DNA from: Sternotherus odoratus
Lineage: Eukaryota; Chordata; Testudines; Kinosternidae
Direction: 5' to 3'
Assembly (NCBI GenBank): GCA_032164245.1
Contig: JAVMKO010000005.1
Span: 46,578,193 to 46,642,192 of the forward strand
Length of the DNA stretch: 64,000 nucleotides
The position numbers were made by a program, and so were the translations under genes. Of this stretch, positions 1 to 9,885 are shown piece after piece (the stretch's first letter is position 1; the number at the start of each line of letters is the position of its first letter). The notes under the pieces are model-generated. The model was not told the origin of the DNA. It ran no database searches and worked only from the letters and a program-made list of their open reading frames with translations.

Positions 1-910
1 CATGAAAATAAGAGTATTTCAAGTCAAGAGCGGCATTCCAGTCTCCTGGATACAGGGAGAGGATGATGGAGTACAGAGAAACCATGTGGAACTTCCACTT
101 CTTGAGATATTTGTTGAGTCACTGCCAGGGTCTTAGGCCTCCTTTTGGCCTCAGGATTAGGAAATAACGAGAGTAGACTCATTTCACCCTCATTTCCCAA
201 GGGACCTCCTCCACTGCCTCCAGCTGCAGGAGGTTGTTGACCTCCTGAACAAGGAGATGTTCTTGAGAAGGGTCCATGAAGAGGGACGGGGAAAAGGGGT
301 AGGAGGGTGGGTGGCCGAGAATTGCAGGGTTTAGCCCAGAGATGGAATTTCTAGCACCCAACGGTCCGAGGTGACCCATGAATAGGCCAGATATTAGGGA
401 CAAAGATGATTGAGGAAAGGATGAAGCGAATCTGGGGAGTTGACTGGGGCATAGTTCTTGAGACATAGTTCTCTGACATAGTTCTTGAGCGCACCCTCAA
501 AATGCATGCTTCTGGGCCCCATGATATTTCACCGGGCCAGGTTGCGGCGGTGAACAGAGAAGAAAGGGCGACGATGACTAAAACTGGTGTCCCTATCCTG
601 TCTCTTTGCAGACCCCTATCAAGACAGCTACAGCCCTGGTAGTGGGGGGAGGACTGAGGGGTATGCCATCCCCTGAAAGCGGAGGGTGGCCCAAGTCCTT
701 CAATCCATGCAGCCTTGCATCCGTCTGTTCTGCTAAGAGTCCAATCCCATAAAAGTATTCGAACCCTTTGGCTGGGACAAAGTATTTCTTAACAGCCCTT
801 TTGGAGGCATATGGGATTGAGGATGGGGTTTGCGAGAAGGCTTTGGCAATCTTTAGTACCCTTTTGTGCACCGGAAGTGTGACATGTGGGGATTGATGCA
901 AAGAGCACAT
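1..910 (-). mobile_element. DIRS-type retrotransposon fragment (gag C-terminus and start of RT)
   Basis: Translated on the minus strand, 910-593 gives a gag-like segment with KYFVPAKGFEYFY and LLAEQTDARLHGLKD. The second block recurs, nearly identical, in the DIRS gag at about 25.1 kb of this window. From 280 to 179 the frame gives a QEVNNLLQLEAVEEVP segment, the lead-in to DIRS reverse transcriptase. From 175 to 1 broken frames give early RT blocks (GDWNAALDL with a following YFH). Order and strand fit one minus-strand DIRS copy running off the left edge. Frameshifts and stops make it a dead copy. It is a different, more diverged copy from the one at 19.6-27.4 kb. Family assignment rests on matches to that copy and on recalled DIRS features. 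Confidence 0.75.
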
Positions 911-1016
911 TAAACAAAGTGTCTTATTGCTCCACCATCTCTTCCACCTCCAGACCTATATGTTTGTGGGCAACCTTTTGAGCAGGGGTTGGTGTTGCTT
1001 AAAATCGTCCAGTGGG

Positions 1017-1113
1017 CTAGCGCGAGAAGGCCCTGCCAACAGCCTTATCTGGAGAGGATGAGGACGACTGGGGCAGGACCCGGGGCATCATCTCCCATGG
1101 GTCCTTTGCCCAA
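1017..1113 (-). other. Possible further DIRS gag remnant
   Basis: The minus-strand frame ends in an SSSSPDKAVGRAF segment that resembles a linker I associate with DIRS gag proteins. It lies just upstream, in minus orientation, of the clearer gag piece at 593-910. It may be the same copy, interrupted by the GA-rich tract. Confidence 0.35.
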
Positions 1114-1213
1114 TGTGTGTGTGAGAGAGAGAGAGAGAGAGACCGAGAGAGAGAGAGAGAGAGACCGAGAGAGAGAGAGAGAGAGAGAGAGACCGAGAGA
1201 CCGAGAGAGAGAC
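1114..1213. repeat. (GA)n / GACCGA simple repeat
   Basis: A TG run leads into about 90 bases of GAGA interrupted by regularly spaced ACCGAGAG steps. It produces long artificial Arg-Glu and Ser-Leu frames on the two strands, which are not genes. Confidence 0.95.
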
Positions 1214-1236
1214 TTTCGAGTTTACACCGAGCTCTT

Positions 1237-1342
1237 TTTTGAAAGCTTGTTTCTCTCACCAACAGAAGTTGGTCCAATAAAAGGTTTTACCTCACCAATC
1301 TTGTGTCTCTAATATCCTGAGACCAACACACCTACAACACAC
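1237..1342 (+). repeat. Interspersed repeat tail with CACCAACAGAAGTTGGTCC
   Basis: The block has CACCAACAGAAGTTGGTCC, an AATAAAAG step, then ACCTCACCAATCTTGTG and GACCAACACACCTACAAC. I recognise this as a common interspersed 3' tail in reptile genomes but cannot name the family. Confidence 0.4.
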
Positions 1343-1407
1343 CATATCTTAATAATGACTATCAGATCCAAACTGTGGGATTTTTATAGTGCCCAGCAAC
1401 ATCTCAT

Positions 1408-1764
1408 CTAAGGATTGAATAGCACAGTCTGATCACTGAACTTTTTACTCGTTAAGTTCCAAAGACTTTTTATCCTGACTGTGCTCCCTGACCATTCCTG
1501 ACCCTGCTCCTTCTTGCTGTCAAATTGCATCACAAAAAGTTTGAGGGATGTGGAATGTTCAGCCTCTTCTAATACTACTACTTCACTGACATCATGAGCT
1601 GTCCAGTACAATCCCTCAAGTGCTCTTCCCTCATTGGAGCAGAAGTTGATGCCCACTCCTTTTAATAGTGTGTAAAGCCAGATCATGGCAGCTCCCATAG
1701 GCACCACACAAAAATAAATCTGAAATTCATTAGCCACATATTGTTTTCTTTGGTTCATACACAC
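1408..1764 (-). other. Unassigned 118-codon open frame
   Basis: A 118-codon minus-strand frame opens at an ATG near 1764 and stops near 1408. It is not repetitive and not GC-skewed, and it includes a hydrophobic stretch (PMGAAMIWLY). I do not recognise the protein. No convincing splice sites bound it and there is no long partner frame nearby. A frame this long can occur by chance in a 64-kb window. It is reported because it lies about 0.5 kb from the exon candidate at 2223-2403 on the same strand, which could be coincidence. Confidence 0.15.
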
Positions 1765-2064
1765 ACACGAAAAGGAGAAGATTTCTTTGGGGAAAAATAC
1801 CTACATAATACCAACATACTTTGACCAAATAAATGGATAGCCTTAGAGGGGGAAATAACCTAATCAAGTGGTATGTACTTAACATCACATATCTTAGTGA
1901 CAAGATGCCCCATCTTCTCTACACATTGCCTGAGGAGAACAAGACAACTATTCTCATGGGTTCAAGAAAGTTCTCGTTGCAGGTAGGATGATATAGGAAA
2001 TAAAGGGTTAGCCATAACTAAACACCACCACTTACAAGTCATTAAGAGGACTTACTTATTACAG

Positions 2065-2140
2065 CAGCCACTAGTGTGTATCTCAGAGTACATATAAAAA
2101 GACAGTCTGTCCCTGCCCCCGAAAAGCTTTCAATCTAAAG
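2065..2140 (+). repeat. Degraded old interspersed repeat (CAGTC-TGTCCCTGCC tail)
   Basis: The phrase GACAGTCTGTCCCTGCCCC followed by AAAGCTTTCAATCTAAA resembles the block at 31756-31872 (GACAGTCCCTGCCCCAAGAA, then CTTACAAATTTAA). This suggests a shared ancient family that I cannot name. Confidence 0.35.
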
Positions 2141-2222
2141 TGAAAGCAAATGAACAGTAGGGAGGAATTGGGGAAAGGAATGAGGTGGTTACAAAATAAG
2201 GTCATGACATAGATGAAGTAGG

Positions 2223-2403
2223 TCAGGGATACATCTTGAAGAATTTGATGGGTGTTTCAGCATGCAGACATAGAACCGTGCAGCCAGGAATCAGGTCAAC
2301 TCGATAGTCACCAAAATAGTCCAGCCTCATCTCAGGACGGCTCCCTTTTGGTTTCTGTATTGAACAAGCGTTTGTCATCCATGTTTTGTAGCTATAAATA
2401 ATT
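2223..2403 (-). other. Candidate host exon (weak)
   Basis: On the minus strand a pyrimidine-rich stretch ends in TTCTGTTGCAG, a reasonable 3' splice site, at about 2404. Reading from 2403 with one leading base gives about 60 codons (containing RPEMRLDYFGDYRVDL) to a TGA at 2225-2223. The composition looks protein-like (Trp, Cys, Tyr, a balanced charge pattern) and the stretch matches no repeat in this window. I do not recognise the protein. It could be a terminal exon, a pseudogene piece or chance. Confidence 0.25.
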
Positions 2404-2426
2404 CTGCAACAGAATCGTGGGAGCAC

Positions 2427-3583
2427 TCAATGTAAAAAACAACAGAGACAGAAACAATCTGCATTATGTTGTCAACTCTAATAGTAACACCACAACAGAT
2501 TCCAGTCCGATTTTGGTGACTCAAGCTTAGTTTCCATGTTTAGATAAACTTGTTTTAAAAAAAAGGATCACTATTAAGTTTTAAAGACAACACACTATTA
2601 GCAAGAATGAGGAAACCACATAGCTCCATTTATGTTCATTTCAGCTTTGTATATGGACTTACAGCATTGCTGCAAAAGCCACTGTCAGCTCTAGAATGGA
2701 CTAGGAACCCCTTGGCTTGGAGGTGGGGCGAAGGGAGGGGCTGAGAATGAAAAACTTCTGTTTTCTGTAGAAACTGTGAGATAAGATCAGGCCTACAAAC
2801 TGTATTTGATGAGAGGCATGTGAGAGGAAAATATCTGACATGCTGACCTAATGAAATTAAAGTTGGCACATTATGTTTCACATTCCAGGTAAATCCCACA
2901 ACTAACGGTATACTGCTAAGCATCAAGATGGGGCCAAGATCACATAGTGGTCACTAAAGAGAAAAGGATTTTGCCTTTACAAAACTGTAAAAAGTACAGA
3001 GCATCAGCTGCATTTGAAACTATCTTTAGAAGTCCCTACCAATTGGAAGGGAAGGTGTCAAAGGCACATCCTGTCTAACATATTGGTGAAGTCCTGACAT
3101 TCCACTGACATAAGCGATCAGTCATTAAAAATAACTAGGGAGCTCTCATCTTACATCACCTTGTCTACACACAACTACATTGGGTGCCACTGCCTTAATG
3201 CAGACACAGTTCTGCTAGTACAAAAGTGTTTATACTGTACCAGAAACAAATAAGTACTTTTATACTAGCATAACTAAGTCCACTCTAGGGGTTGTACCCA
3301 ACTAGTTGTTTTGGTTAAAAAAATATTACACCCCTACCTGATAGGGGTAATACCAGTACAAAAAAATCTGTGGGTAGACCAGGCCTCAGTCTTAAAGCAA
3401 ACATTACAGCCTCTTTCACTGTGGTAGAGTGAAGTGAGTTGCAGAGAACAGAGATTGTTGTTGCTAGTTTTCCACAGAAGAACCACGTGTGACAAATTAT
3501 TTCACTCCTTCTCCAAATGAGGATTCTGTCTAAACATGTATGGGGGGGGGGAGGGGTTTGCCCTTTCCTTGAGTTAGAGCAGT
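2427..3583. other. No recognised feature
   Basis: AT-rich, non-repetitive DNA. A G-run at 3541-3549 precedes the hAT left end. A 96-codon minus frame at 2636-2926 has no features that support coding. Confidence 0.5.
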
Positions 3584-3945
3584 GCTTCCCAAAGTGGGCG
3601 ATACCGCCCCCTGATGGGCGCTGGAATGATTCAGGGGGGCGATAGTAGCCTCAGGTGCAATTGGGGGGCGTTGAATAAAAATAGGGGGCAGTGAAAGAAT
3701 AAAGAAAGAGAAGATAAGAAAATTTTGAAAATGTTTCATCTGTTGTGTAAGATAGGAAGTCGTAGTGATTAGGTACTTTATTTTCCAAATAAACATACAA
3801 AATGCAAGTTGTAACCGATCAGTAGTCAAGTCTGCCGACAGAGCTTATCAAGCAAGTGTTGGCAGACGAGCGTGTCGCGCCTTGTCGGGAAATCCAGCAT
3901 GCATCGGCAGGAATATGTGCGTGTAATTATTTGTTTACAATACGA

Positions 3946-4069
3946 TACTATAAATAGGCGACATTATGAAATCAAATTTAGATGGTTTCTGAACTGTGTG
4001 AGAAGCAGTTAAAAATAGTGCAAGTGCAATAATTATTTAAAATAGTTCTAATAAAACAGCAAGTTACAC
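3946..4069 (+). promoter_or_regulatory. hAT transposase promoter and 5' UTR exon
   Basis: CTATAAATA at about 3949 is a good TATA box. The following segment to 4069 ends in CAC|GTGAGT, a consensus donor. It pairs with the acceptor at 5138-5139, six bases before the transposase ATG (ATCATGG, 5145). Inferred gene model: non-coding exon 1, about 1.07-kb intron, coding exon 2. Confidence 0.5.
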
Positions 4070-4266
4070 GTGAGTATATTTATACATTTTCTTACATATC
4101 TACCATACGTTTCTGTGTCTTCTAGTGCTTACTAATAAAATTGTAGCAGGCTTGTGTCGGTACAATACTTTCTGAAGTGTACAGTTGATATATTTGTCAA
4201 ATTTTTTATTACAATATTAACGAAAACAGGGGAACGAAATCATAAAAAAAATGTTGACCATTAACA

Positions 4267-4705
4267 TCCTATATTATAAAAGACTAGAGAAGGTGTGTGA
4301 AGCCGTCATGCGCAGTAGAGACGGCCCGGACGAACGGCATGCTGGGGGTTGTAGTTGGGAGGCACAAAATGGCCGCCGCGCGTGCCCGCCTCAGTGATCC
4401 TCACACGGAGCTAGAGCACCAGGGAGAAGTTATATATAGAAAGTTAGCTGGGCTGTGGGGTGCATGACGAGGGGTTGAGGGAGCTGAGCGGGGGGGAGGG
4501 AGCTGAGTGTGGGTGGGTCGTTGCAGGGGGAGGGGGCTGGGCGAGCTGAGCTGAGCAGGGGGGCTGTTGGGGGGGGAGGGAGGGAGGGAGCTGGGTGTGG
4601 GTTGGGGAGGGAGGGAGCTGGGCGAGCGGGGGGGCGTTGGAGTGGGGGGGAAGAGAGCTTAGGGAGTGAGGGGGCCGCGAGCCGTTTCCATTGGCCCGTG
4701 TCTAG
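4267..4705 (+). mobile_element. Non-autonomous Helitron, 439 bp
   Basis: It starts TCCTATATTATAAAAG directly after an A and ends in CTAG followed by T. This is Helitron-like: a 5' TC, a 3' CTAG, insertion between A and T, no terminal inverted repeats and no target duplication. Just before the 3' end, GGGCC ... GGCCC can form a short hairpin. The interior is CpG- and G-rich, unlike the AT-rich hAT intron around it. No helicase or Rep coding is present, so it is a passenger element. The start resembles vertebrate Helitron ends such as those known from bats; that comparison is from memory. Confidence 0.65.
4337..4377. promoter_or_regulatory. ZNF143-like and YY1-like motifs inside the Helitron
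   Basis: 4337-4356 reads GCATGCTGGGGGTTGTAGTT, the reverse complement of an ACTACAA...CCCAGCATGC pattern resembling the ZNF143/STAF site. 4366-4377 reads AAAATGGCCGCC, a YY1-type site. Both are typical of CpG-island promoters, so the Helitron may carry a captured promoter. Activity is not shown. Confidence 0.4.
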
Positions 4706-5144
4706 TTTATTTATAATTTATATCTATCAAATCATCTGTGTTAATTGGTAAATAAGGCGTGTGTTAATAAAGAAAAAAATATTTTAATAAGCGGAAACTA
4801 AATAAAAACTGTAAATAACTGATTTTAAATTGCATATTGATGCATTTCTTAAGTTAATTATTTCTTGATTTTAGTTTGTTATTTGACAGTTTAATATCAA
4901 ATGCATATTATATAGAATGCTAAGCAAAGAAACAAAACCCAGTTTATTAGTTTCATTAGTATTTCAGTTTTACGCAAAAACCACTGTATAGTGTACCTAA
5001 TTTCGTTCCAGCGAGGGAAAATGAATTGAATTGAACTGAAATAATTGCACTTTTTCAATTATATAAATTGTTATATTACTTGATAATTTTATACCCTTAT
5101 TATGATTAATAAACAAATCAATGCTACTTTTTTTTACAGATATC

Positions 5145-6914
5145 ATGGCTGAACCTAAGAAAAAAATGTAGACAATATAGTATTGAATATTTGAACTATG
5201 GCTTTATCCAGTCGCCTACACACAATACATTACTGATGTGCCTGATTTGCCAAAAAGTTTTATCAAATGAAGCTATGAAACCTTCAAGACTACAAGAACA
5301 CGACAAAAGTTCATGCTGATAAGAAAGATAAGGATTTATCTTATTTTCAAGCACTCAAAGAAAACTTTTTGAGACAGCTGACATTGGAAAATCTCTTTTC
5401 AATAGCATCCAAACAAGATGACGATGGATTGCGTGCTTCTTACAACATTTCGTTACTGATTGCTAAATCGGAAAAACCGCACACTATTGGCGAAGAACTA
5501 ATTCTACCGGCTATAAGTGAGGTAATACGCACTATGCTACATAAGTCAGCGTCTGATATTACCAAGAAAATTTCTTTGAGCAATAATACAGTGCAAAGAA
5601 GAATTGATGAAATGGCTCAAAATGTGGAAGACTCATTATGTGAGTATTTAAAAACATCCCAGTTCTCTATACAGCTTGATGAGTCAACTTTGCCAGGAAA
5701 TGAAGCCTTACTTTTAGCATACGTGCGATTCATAAAAGAAGAAAAAATTTGCCAAGAATTATTATTTGCTAAAAATGTGCAAACTGATACTAAAGGAGAA
5801 TCGATATTTCATACATTGGAAGAGTTTTTTAAAGAAAAAGAAATCCCCCTGAGTAATATCTTGTCAGTTGCTACTGATGGTGCTCCAGTGATGATAGGGC
5901 GCTACAGGGGTTTTCTCAAATATTTTAAAAAAGCGGTACCAAATGTATTCGCTGTACACTGTCATTCATCATCAACCTTTAGTTGCCAAAAATCTGAGTG
6001 AACGCCTAAATAGGTCATTATATTATGTCATTAAAGCAATCAACAAAATCAGAAGCAATTCATTGAATGACAGATTATTTACACAACTTTGTATTGAAAA
6101 TGATGAAGACTTCAATTGCTTGCTGCTTCATACAGAAGTTCGTTGGCTATCAAAAGGTGCCTGTTTGGATCGGTTTTATAAACTCTTTGAATCTGTGCTA
6201 GAGTTCCTAGAAAATCATGATAATGCTTTACGAGCCAACTTGATTGATTCCAAAAGTGACAGCTTATTTGACAGACTTGTTTAATAAATTTAATGAAACA
6301 AATCTACAGCTCCAAGGCGATGAGCTGAACTTAATCAAAACAAAAACTGTTATTTCCGCGTTTGTGGCGAAACTTCTTCTGTACAAACGAAATTTAGGAC
6401 GTGGGGAATTCAGCCAGTTTCCAAATTTATCAACAATAGAAAAACACGATGAAGACTTGCTTACCTATTGTCAGCACTTGGGGGCTCTTCATTCTGACTT
6501 CAATCAACGATTTGAAGATATTCTTAATACGAACATACCCGATTGGGTTCTGGACCCCTTTTCAAGTACTAATACAGAAGAATCTCCAAAATTACAAGAA
6601 GAACTGATAGAACTAACAACAAATGAGGAATTGAAATTTAAATTCAAAGACGGTTACCAACAGTTCTGGCTGCAAAAGCAGATACCTACACTTTATCCTG
6701 GATTATATGCCATAGTACAAAAGTTTTTAATTGCATTTCCTTCATCATATTTAGTGGAACGTGGGTTCAGTGCGGTCACAAATCTGTTAACTAAAAAAAA
6801 AAAAAAGCCGACTGCAAATAACTAATCGCGGTGATTTAAGAATGCTGCTGACAAAAATAGAGCCGAATATTAACAAATTGATAGCAGCGCACCAGGTTCA
6901 TCCTTCTCATTAGA
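5145..6914 (+). pseudogene. hAT transposase pseudogene (BED finger, DDE core, hAT dimerisation region)
   Basis: The encoded protein would be a DDE-type cut-and-paste transposase of the ZBED5/SCAND3-like hAT group, acting in the nucleus. From ATG 5145 the frame breaks at once at an A-run (about 5165). A C-x2-C...H pattern (CLICQK, then SRLQEH) marks the BED zinc finger. The frame breaks again near 5310, just after the finger. Then come 211 codons (5369-6001) with the core blocks FSIQLDEST and SVATDGAPVMIGRYRG. After another shift, LLLHTEVRWLSKG appears (about 6120), a signature of this family. A last open segment (about 6260-6825) ends with the dimerisation block YLVERGFSAVTNLL. A shift in an A-run near 6800 moves the C-terminus into the frame that stops at 6914. 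At least five frame disruptions make it non-functional. Confidence 0.85.
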
Positions 6915-7040
6915 ATTATTTTTAATGTTATTCGTGATTTTTATTTAAATATTATCCTTCGTTATCGTAATTTTCCTGTGTGTAATGCGAATGTTACTAT
7001 GGTAGATTTCAATAAATAATTTTATAATTTTAAGCTTCAA

Positions 7041-7618
7041 CAGGTCTTATTAGCAACAACATCTCTTCTTAATATGTTATAGGACGTAGGTAGAAATATA
7101 GATACATAAAATAACGCAAATTTGTCACTGCATCTTTCTGTTTGTTCACTTAAAGAAGGTAGATTTACTATTCTAGTTCACCTTCCTTTGGGCACGTCAA
7201 CTCACATTGAACAACTGATCTTTGGAAAAGAGGCATCTTTAATTGATTTTTATAAAAAAGCGGAAGTGCAATAAGTGTAAACAACAAAAATGCAATAAGT
7301 TTTTATCAGAAACAACCTACGAGGACGTATGTTAAGAGAGACAACTGTGAAATTATCTTCACCTGCAATACTGTAAAGAGTGTGCAAAGGGTTTATTCTG
7401 TGCCCTGGGACCTTAAGAAATTCACAAAGCATGAAAGATGTTTTTGTTAATTACAAGTGGAGTCTGTCTGTGAACGAGTCACACAAGCAGAAGTGCTGTT
7501 CATACGCAGTTTGATACTAACTGAACATACAAGTTGGGGGTGGACGGTTGAGAGAAAGAATGAACTCAACAGCTTTGATGATTTTTTTCCCCCTTTGCTT
7601 GGAGATTAATGACTACAG
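7041..7618. other. No recognised feature
   Basis: AT-rich DNA without a terminal repeat that could close the hAT element. Two 60-codon frames on the minus strand lack coding character. Confidence 0.4.
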
Positions 7619-8157
7619 CAGCGGTTCTCAAACTTGTTGAGACCGCGACCCCTTTTTGTGCTCCGGCGGCCCCTCGCGACCCCTCCGCAGAAAAGCCACA
7701 GAATTTAAAAAAAAAAAAAAAAAAAAGAGCCGACCCCCCTGCGCCCAACCCCCCCCCCTCCCAACCCCCCCGGCTGCCGGCTGCACCCTGGCCCTAGTCC
7801 CCGCGGCTGGGGGCGGGCTGCCGGGTCCGCCCGGCCCCCAGTCCCCACCGCTGCCGGGTCCGCCCGGCCCCCAGTCCCCACCGCTGCCGGCGGGCTGCAG
7901 GGTCCGCCCGGCCCCCAGTCCCTGCCGCTGCCGGCGGGCTGCAGGGTCCGCCCGGCCCCCAGTCCCCGCCGCTGCCGGGAGCGCGCTGCCCCCCCGTCTC
8001 TGCCGCGGGCGGGCTGCCGGGTGTGCGCCAGCCGGCCCTCTGGGGGGACTGGGGGCCGCCGCACAGCCGGGAGCCCACCTGCTGTGGGGACTGGGGGCCA
8101 GGGCGCAGCTGGCAGCCCGCCCGCCGCGGGCGGGCTGCCGGCTGCGCCCCAGCCCTT
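7619..8157 (+). mobile_element. GC-rich hAT-like non-autonomous repeat, right end missing
   Basis: It begins CAGCGGTTCTCAAACTTGTT, a terminus I recognise from hAT-type MITEs. It continues through an A18 run into C- and G-rich sequence. No matching right terminus is seen; it abuts a truncated Harbinger at about 8158. The C-rich runs give several long but meaningless frames on both strands. Confidence 0.5.
7817..7980. repeat. GC-rich minisatellite, 33- and 44-bp units
   Basis: Two 33-bp units are followed by two 44-bp units sharing the core GTCCGCCCGGCCCCCAGTCC. The longer form has an 11-bp insertion (GGCGGGCTGCA-type). This is a higher-order tandem array inside the hAT-like repeat. Confidence 0.8.
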
Positions 8158-8189
8158 GTCACCGCAAGTTGCGGCGGCAGACCCACAGA

Positions 8190-8824
8190 CCCATGAAAGT
8201 GGCTTTTCTCATGCGAAAGTTTTGAAGCCACTGCTCATCGTCCCACACTTGCATGACGATGCGATCCCACCATTCAGTGCTCGTTTCCCGTGCCCAGAAG
8301 CGGCGTTCCACGGTCGTGAGCATGTCTGTTAAAGCGATGATCAGTTTAGTGGCCAATACGTTCCTCGGCTCGATCTCGTCTTCTTCACCAGACTCATCAT
8401 CACTACTGTCACGTTCCCGGTCAAGAATGAACTCCGCTTCGAAGAGAGTTGTGCAGCATGCTCCTCAGCAGTTCGCGATCCATTACGGCACAGGAAAATG
8501 GACGACTGAGCACACCTGCCTTGCTGAAACCGTTGAAAGATGGCGCCTGAGGTGGACTGAAACACAGGGATTGCTGGGATATGACCCAAAGCATCACGGG
8601 GAGTTGGAACAGGACGCAGAATGGCCGCAAGTGATGCCCCCCTTCCTACAAGGCATTGCGCCAGATTGGGAAGAGGTGCTCTGTGGGATACCTGCCCTAT
8701 TGCGCTGTTCCTAATGCTGCCTGAACCGCCGCAAATGTGGCCATGCTCCAGTGCAATACCTATTGCTGTATATGGGACGCGCTATAACCAAACGCGCTAT
8801 AATCCTGTAGTGTAACCAAGGCCT
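8190..8824 (-). pseudogene. Harbinger transposase N-terminus with its terminal inverted repeat
   Basis: In minus orientation, the right end at about 8824 reads as a TIR, AGGCCTTGGTTACACTAC, followed by a short leader. A broken transposase start follows (8589-8341, then another frame 8356-8190). The second part has FWARETSTEWWDRIV and QVWDDEQWLQNFRMRKATFM, the N-terminal helical block of PIF/Harbinger transposases, also seen at 15.6 kb here. It stops abruptly after TFM, where unrelated GC-rich sequence begins. So only the 5' few hundred bases survive. A frameshift near 8350 adds to the damage. Confidence 0.8.
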
Positions 8825-9312
8825 AAGCTTAAACTTCCTGACAAGCCATCTAGGAACATTTGCTGAGCAGAGAAGTACTAGTGCCAAATTGAAGCACAGG
8901 GGGAAAAAATCCATAATTCACAGAATAATAGCGATTTATTTTAGAAAAGACTTTTTACAGAAGGAAGTAGTCCAAGAAGCAACTCTTCTTGCCAAGCAAC
9001 TCTTTACTTTTAGAAATAAGGACATTTAAAAAACCTGTAAAATCTTCTTTTACTAAGCCAAGTGTGGCCTTCAAATACTAAATAATTCAGGAGCAGGAAG
9101 TATAATATGGAGCAAAACTGTATCTAACAAACACCCTCCAAAAACAATCTGTTTATGTATAACTACACTATATAATATCCCAGAGTGGGAACTGAAATGC
9201 CAAAATCCACGTTTGGAAACCAAAGTCAGAAACTGAAATCAATAGATTCGGATAAAAAAAAATCCCATCCTTTAAAGCTGCAGCACTGGCTTCATCTTCA
9301 TGTTTATAAGAA
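8825..9312. other. No recognised feature
   Basis: AT-rich sequence between a Harbinger TIR and a Helitron end. Nothing identifiable. Confidence 0.4.
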
Positions 9313-9885
9313 CTAGCATAAGTGCCCGGCGTTGCTCGGGTCAGTTGGAGGTGGGGAGGGGGCAGACAGCTGACACCCCCTGAGGCACCCCAACACCCAC
9401 CCCAACACCTTCCCACCCCCCCAGACCAAACCCGACACCCCCCGGCTCACTTACCCCCCGACCAAACCTGACACCCCCACCTCACTCACCGTCCGACCAA
9501 ACCCAACTCTGATCCATCGCAGGCGGGGAGGGGGCACAGAGCTGAGGGATTCCGGGGACCTTCGCAGGTGGGGGGGGGCACAGAGCTGATGGCTTCCAGG
9601 GTTCCGTTGGAGGAGGGAGGGGCAGTGAGCTGAGCGAGTGCGGTGTCTGTTGGAGGGGGTATTATGACATCATCACCACCTAGCTGCCCAGCTGATGTGA
9701 TTGGTCTTTAAAGACTTTCACCCCTGGGGGGCATCAGAGGTGAGATCCGAAAAATTTTCGACCCTTACGACCACCCGGACCCAAGACCTCTAACTGTATC
9801 AAATTTCAAGTCTCTAGCTCAAACGGTGCGGGAGGAGTTAGCGGTCATACATACATACACCATTTGACTTTTATATATATATAGA
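9313..9885 (-). mobile_element. Non-autonomous Helitron, 573 bp
   Basis: Read on the minus strand it starts TCTATATATATATAAAAG (from 9885) and ends in CTAG (9316-9313). Just before the 3' end a short hairpin is formed by CCCGAG...CGGGC in the ACCCGAGCAACGCCGGGC segment. Flanking bases are A on the left and T on the right, the AT target expected for Helitrons, with no duplication. The interior has C-rich CACCCC runs and a CATACATACATAC microsatellite. No coding capacity. Confidence 0.65.

Larger units (their letters stand above)
3584..7040 (+). mobile_element. hAT DNA transposon, autonomous-type but dead and right-truncated
   Basis: The left end reads CAGTGCTTCCCAAAGTGGGC, a hAT-style terminus. 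A TATA-like ACTATAAATAGG follows at about 3947, then a 5' UTR with donor CACGTGAGT (exon end 4069). An intron reaches a TTTTTTTTACAG acceptor (5138-5139), and a frameshifted transposase covers 5145-6914. An AT-rich 3' UTR runs to roughly 7040. I find no matching right terminus, so the 3' end is probably lost and the right coordinate is approximate. The base composition of the coding part is AT-rich, unlike most GC-rich repeats nearby. A Helitron sits in the intron (4267-4705), so the hAT insertion is the older event. Confidence 0.8.

Noticed and set aside
1017..1312. Arg/Glu and Ser/Leu frames over the GA repeat
   Set aside because: Produced by the simple repeat; no domain beyond a possible short DIRS gag remnant.
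1408..2403. Two exons of one host gene on the minus strand
   Set aside because: The downstream frame lacks an acceptor and the upstream one ends in a stop without a good donor. Kept only as separate weak candidates.
7656..8332. Pro/Arg-rich frames up to 189 codons on both strands
   Set aside because: GC-rich minisatellite and hAT-like repeat; frames overlap on both strands and no conserved motif.
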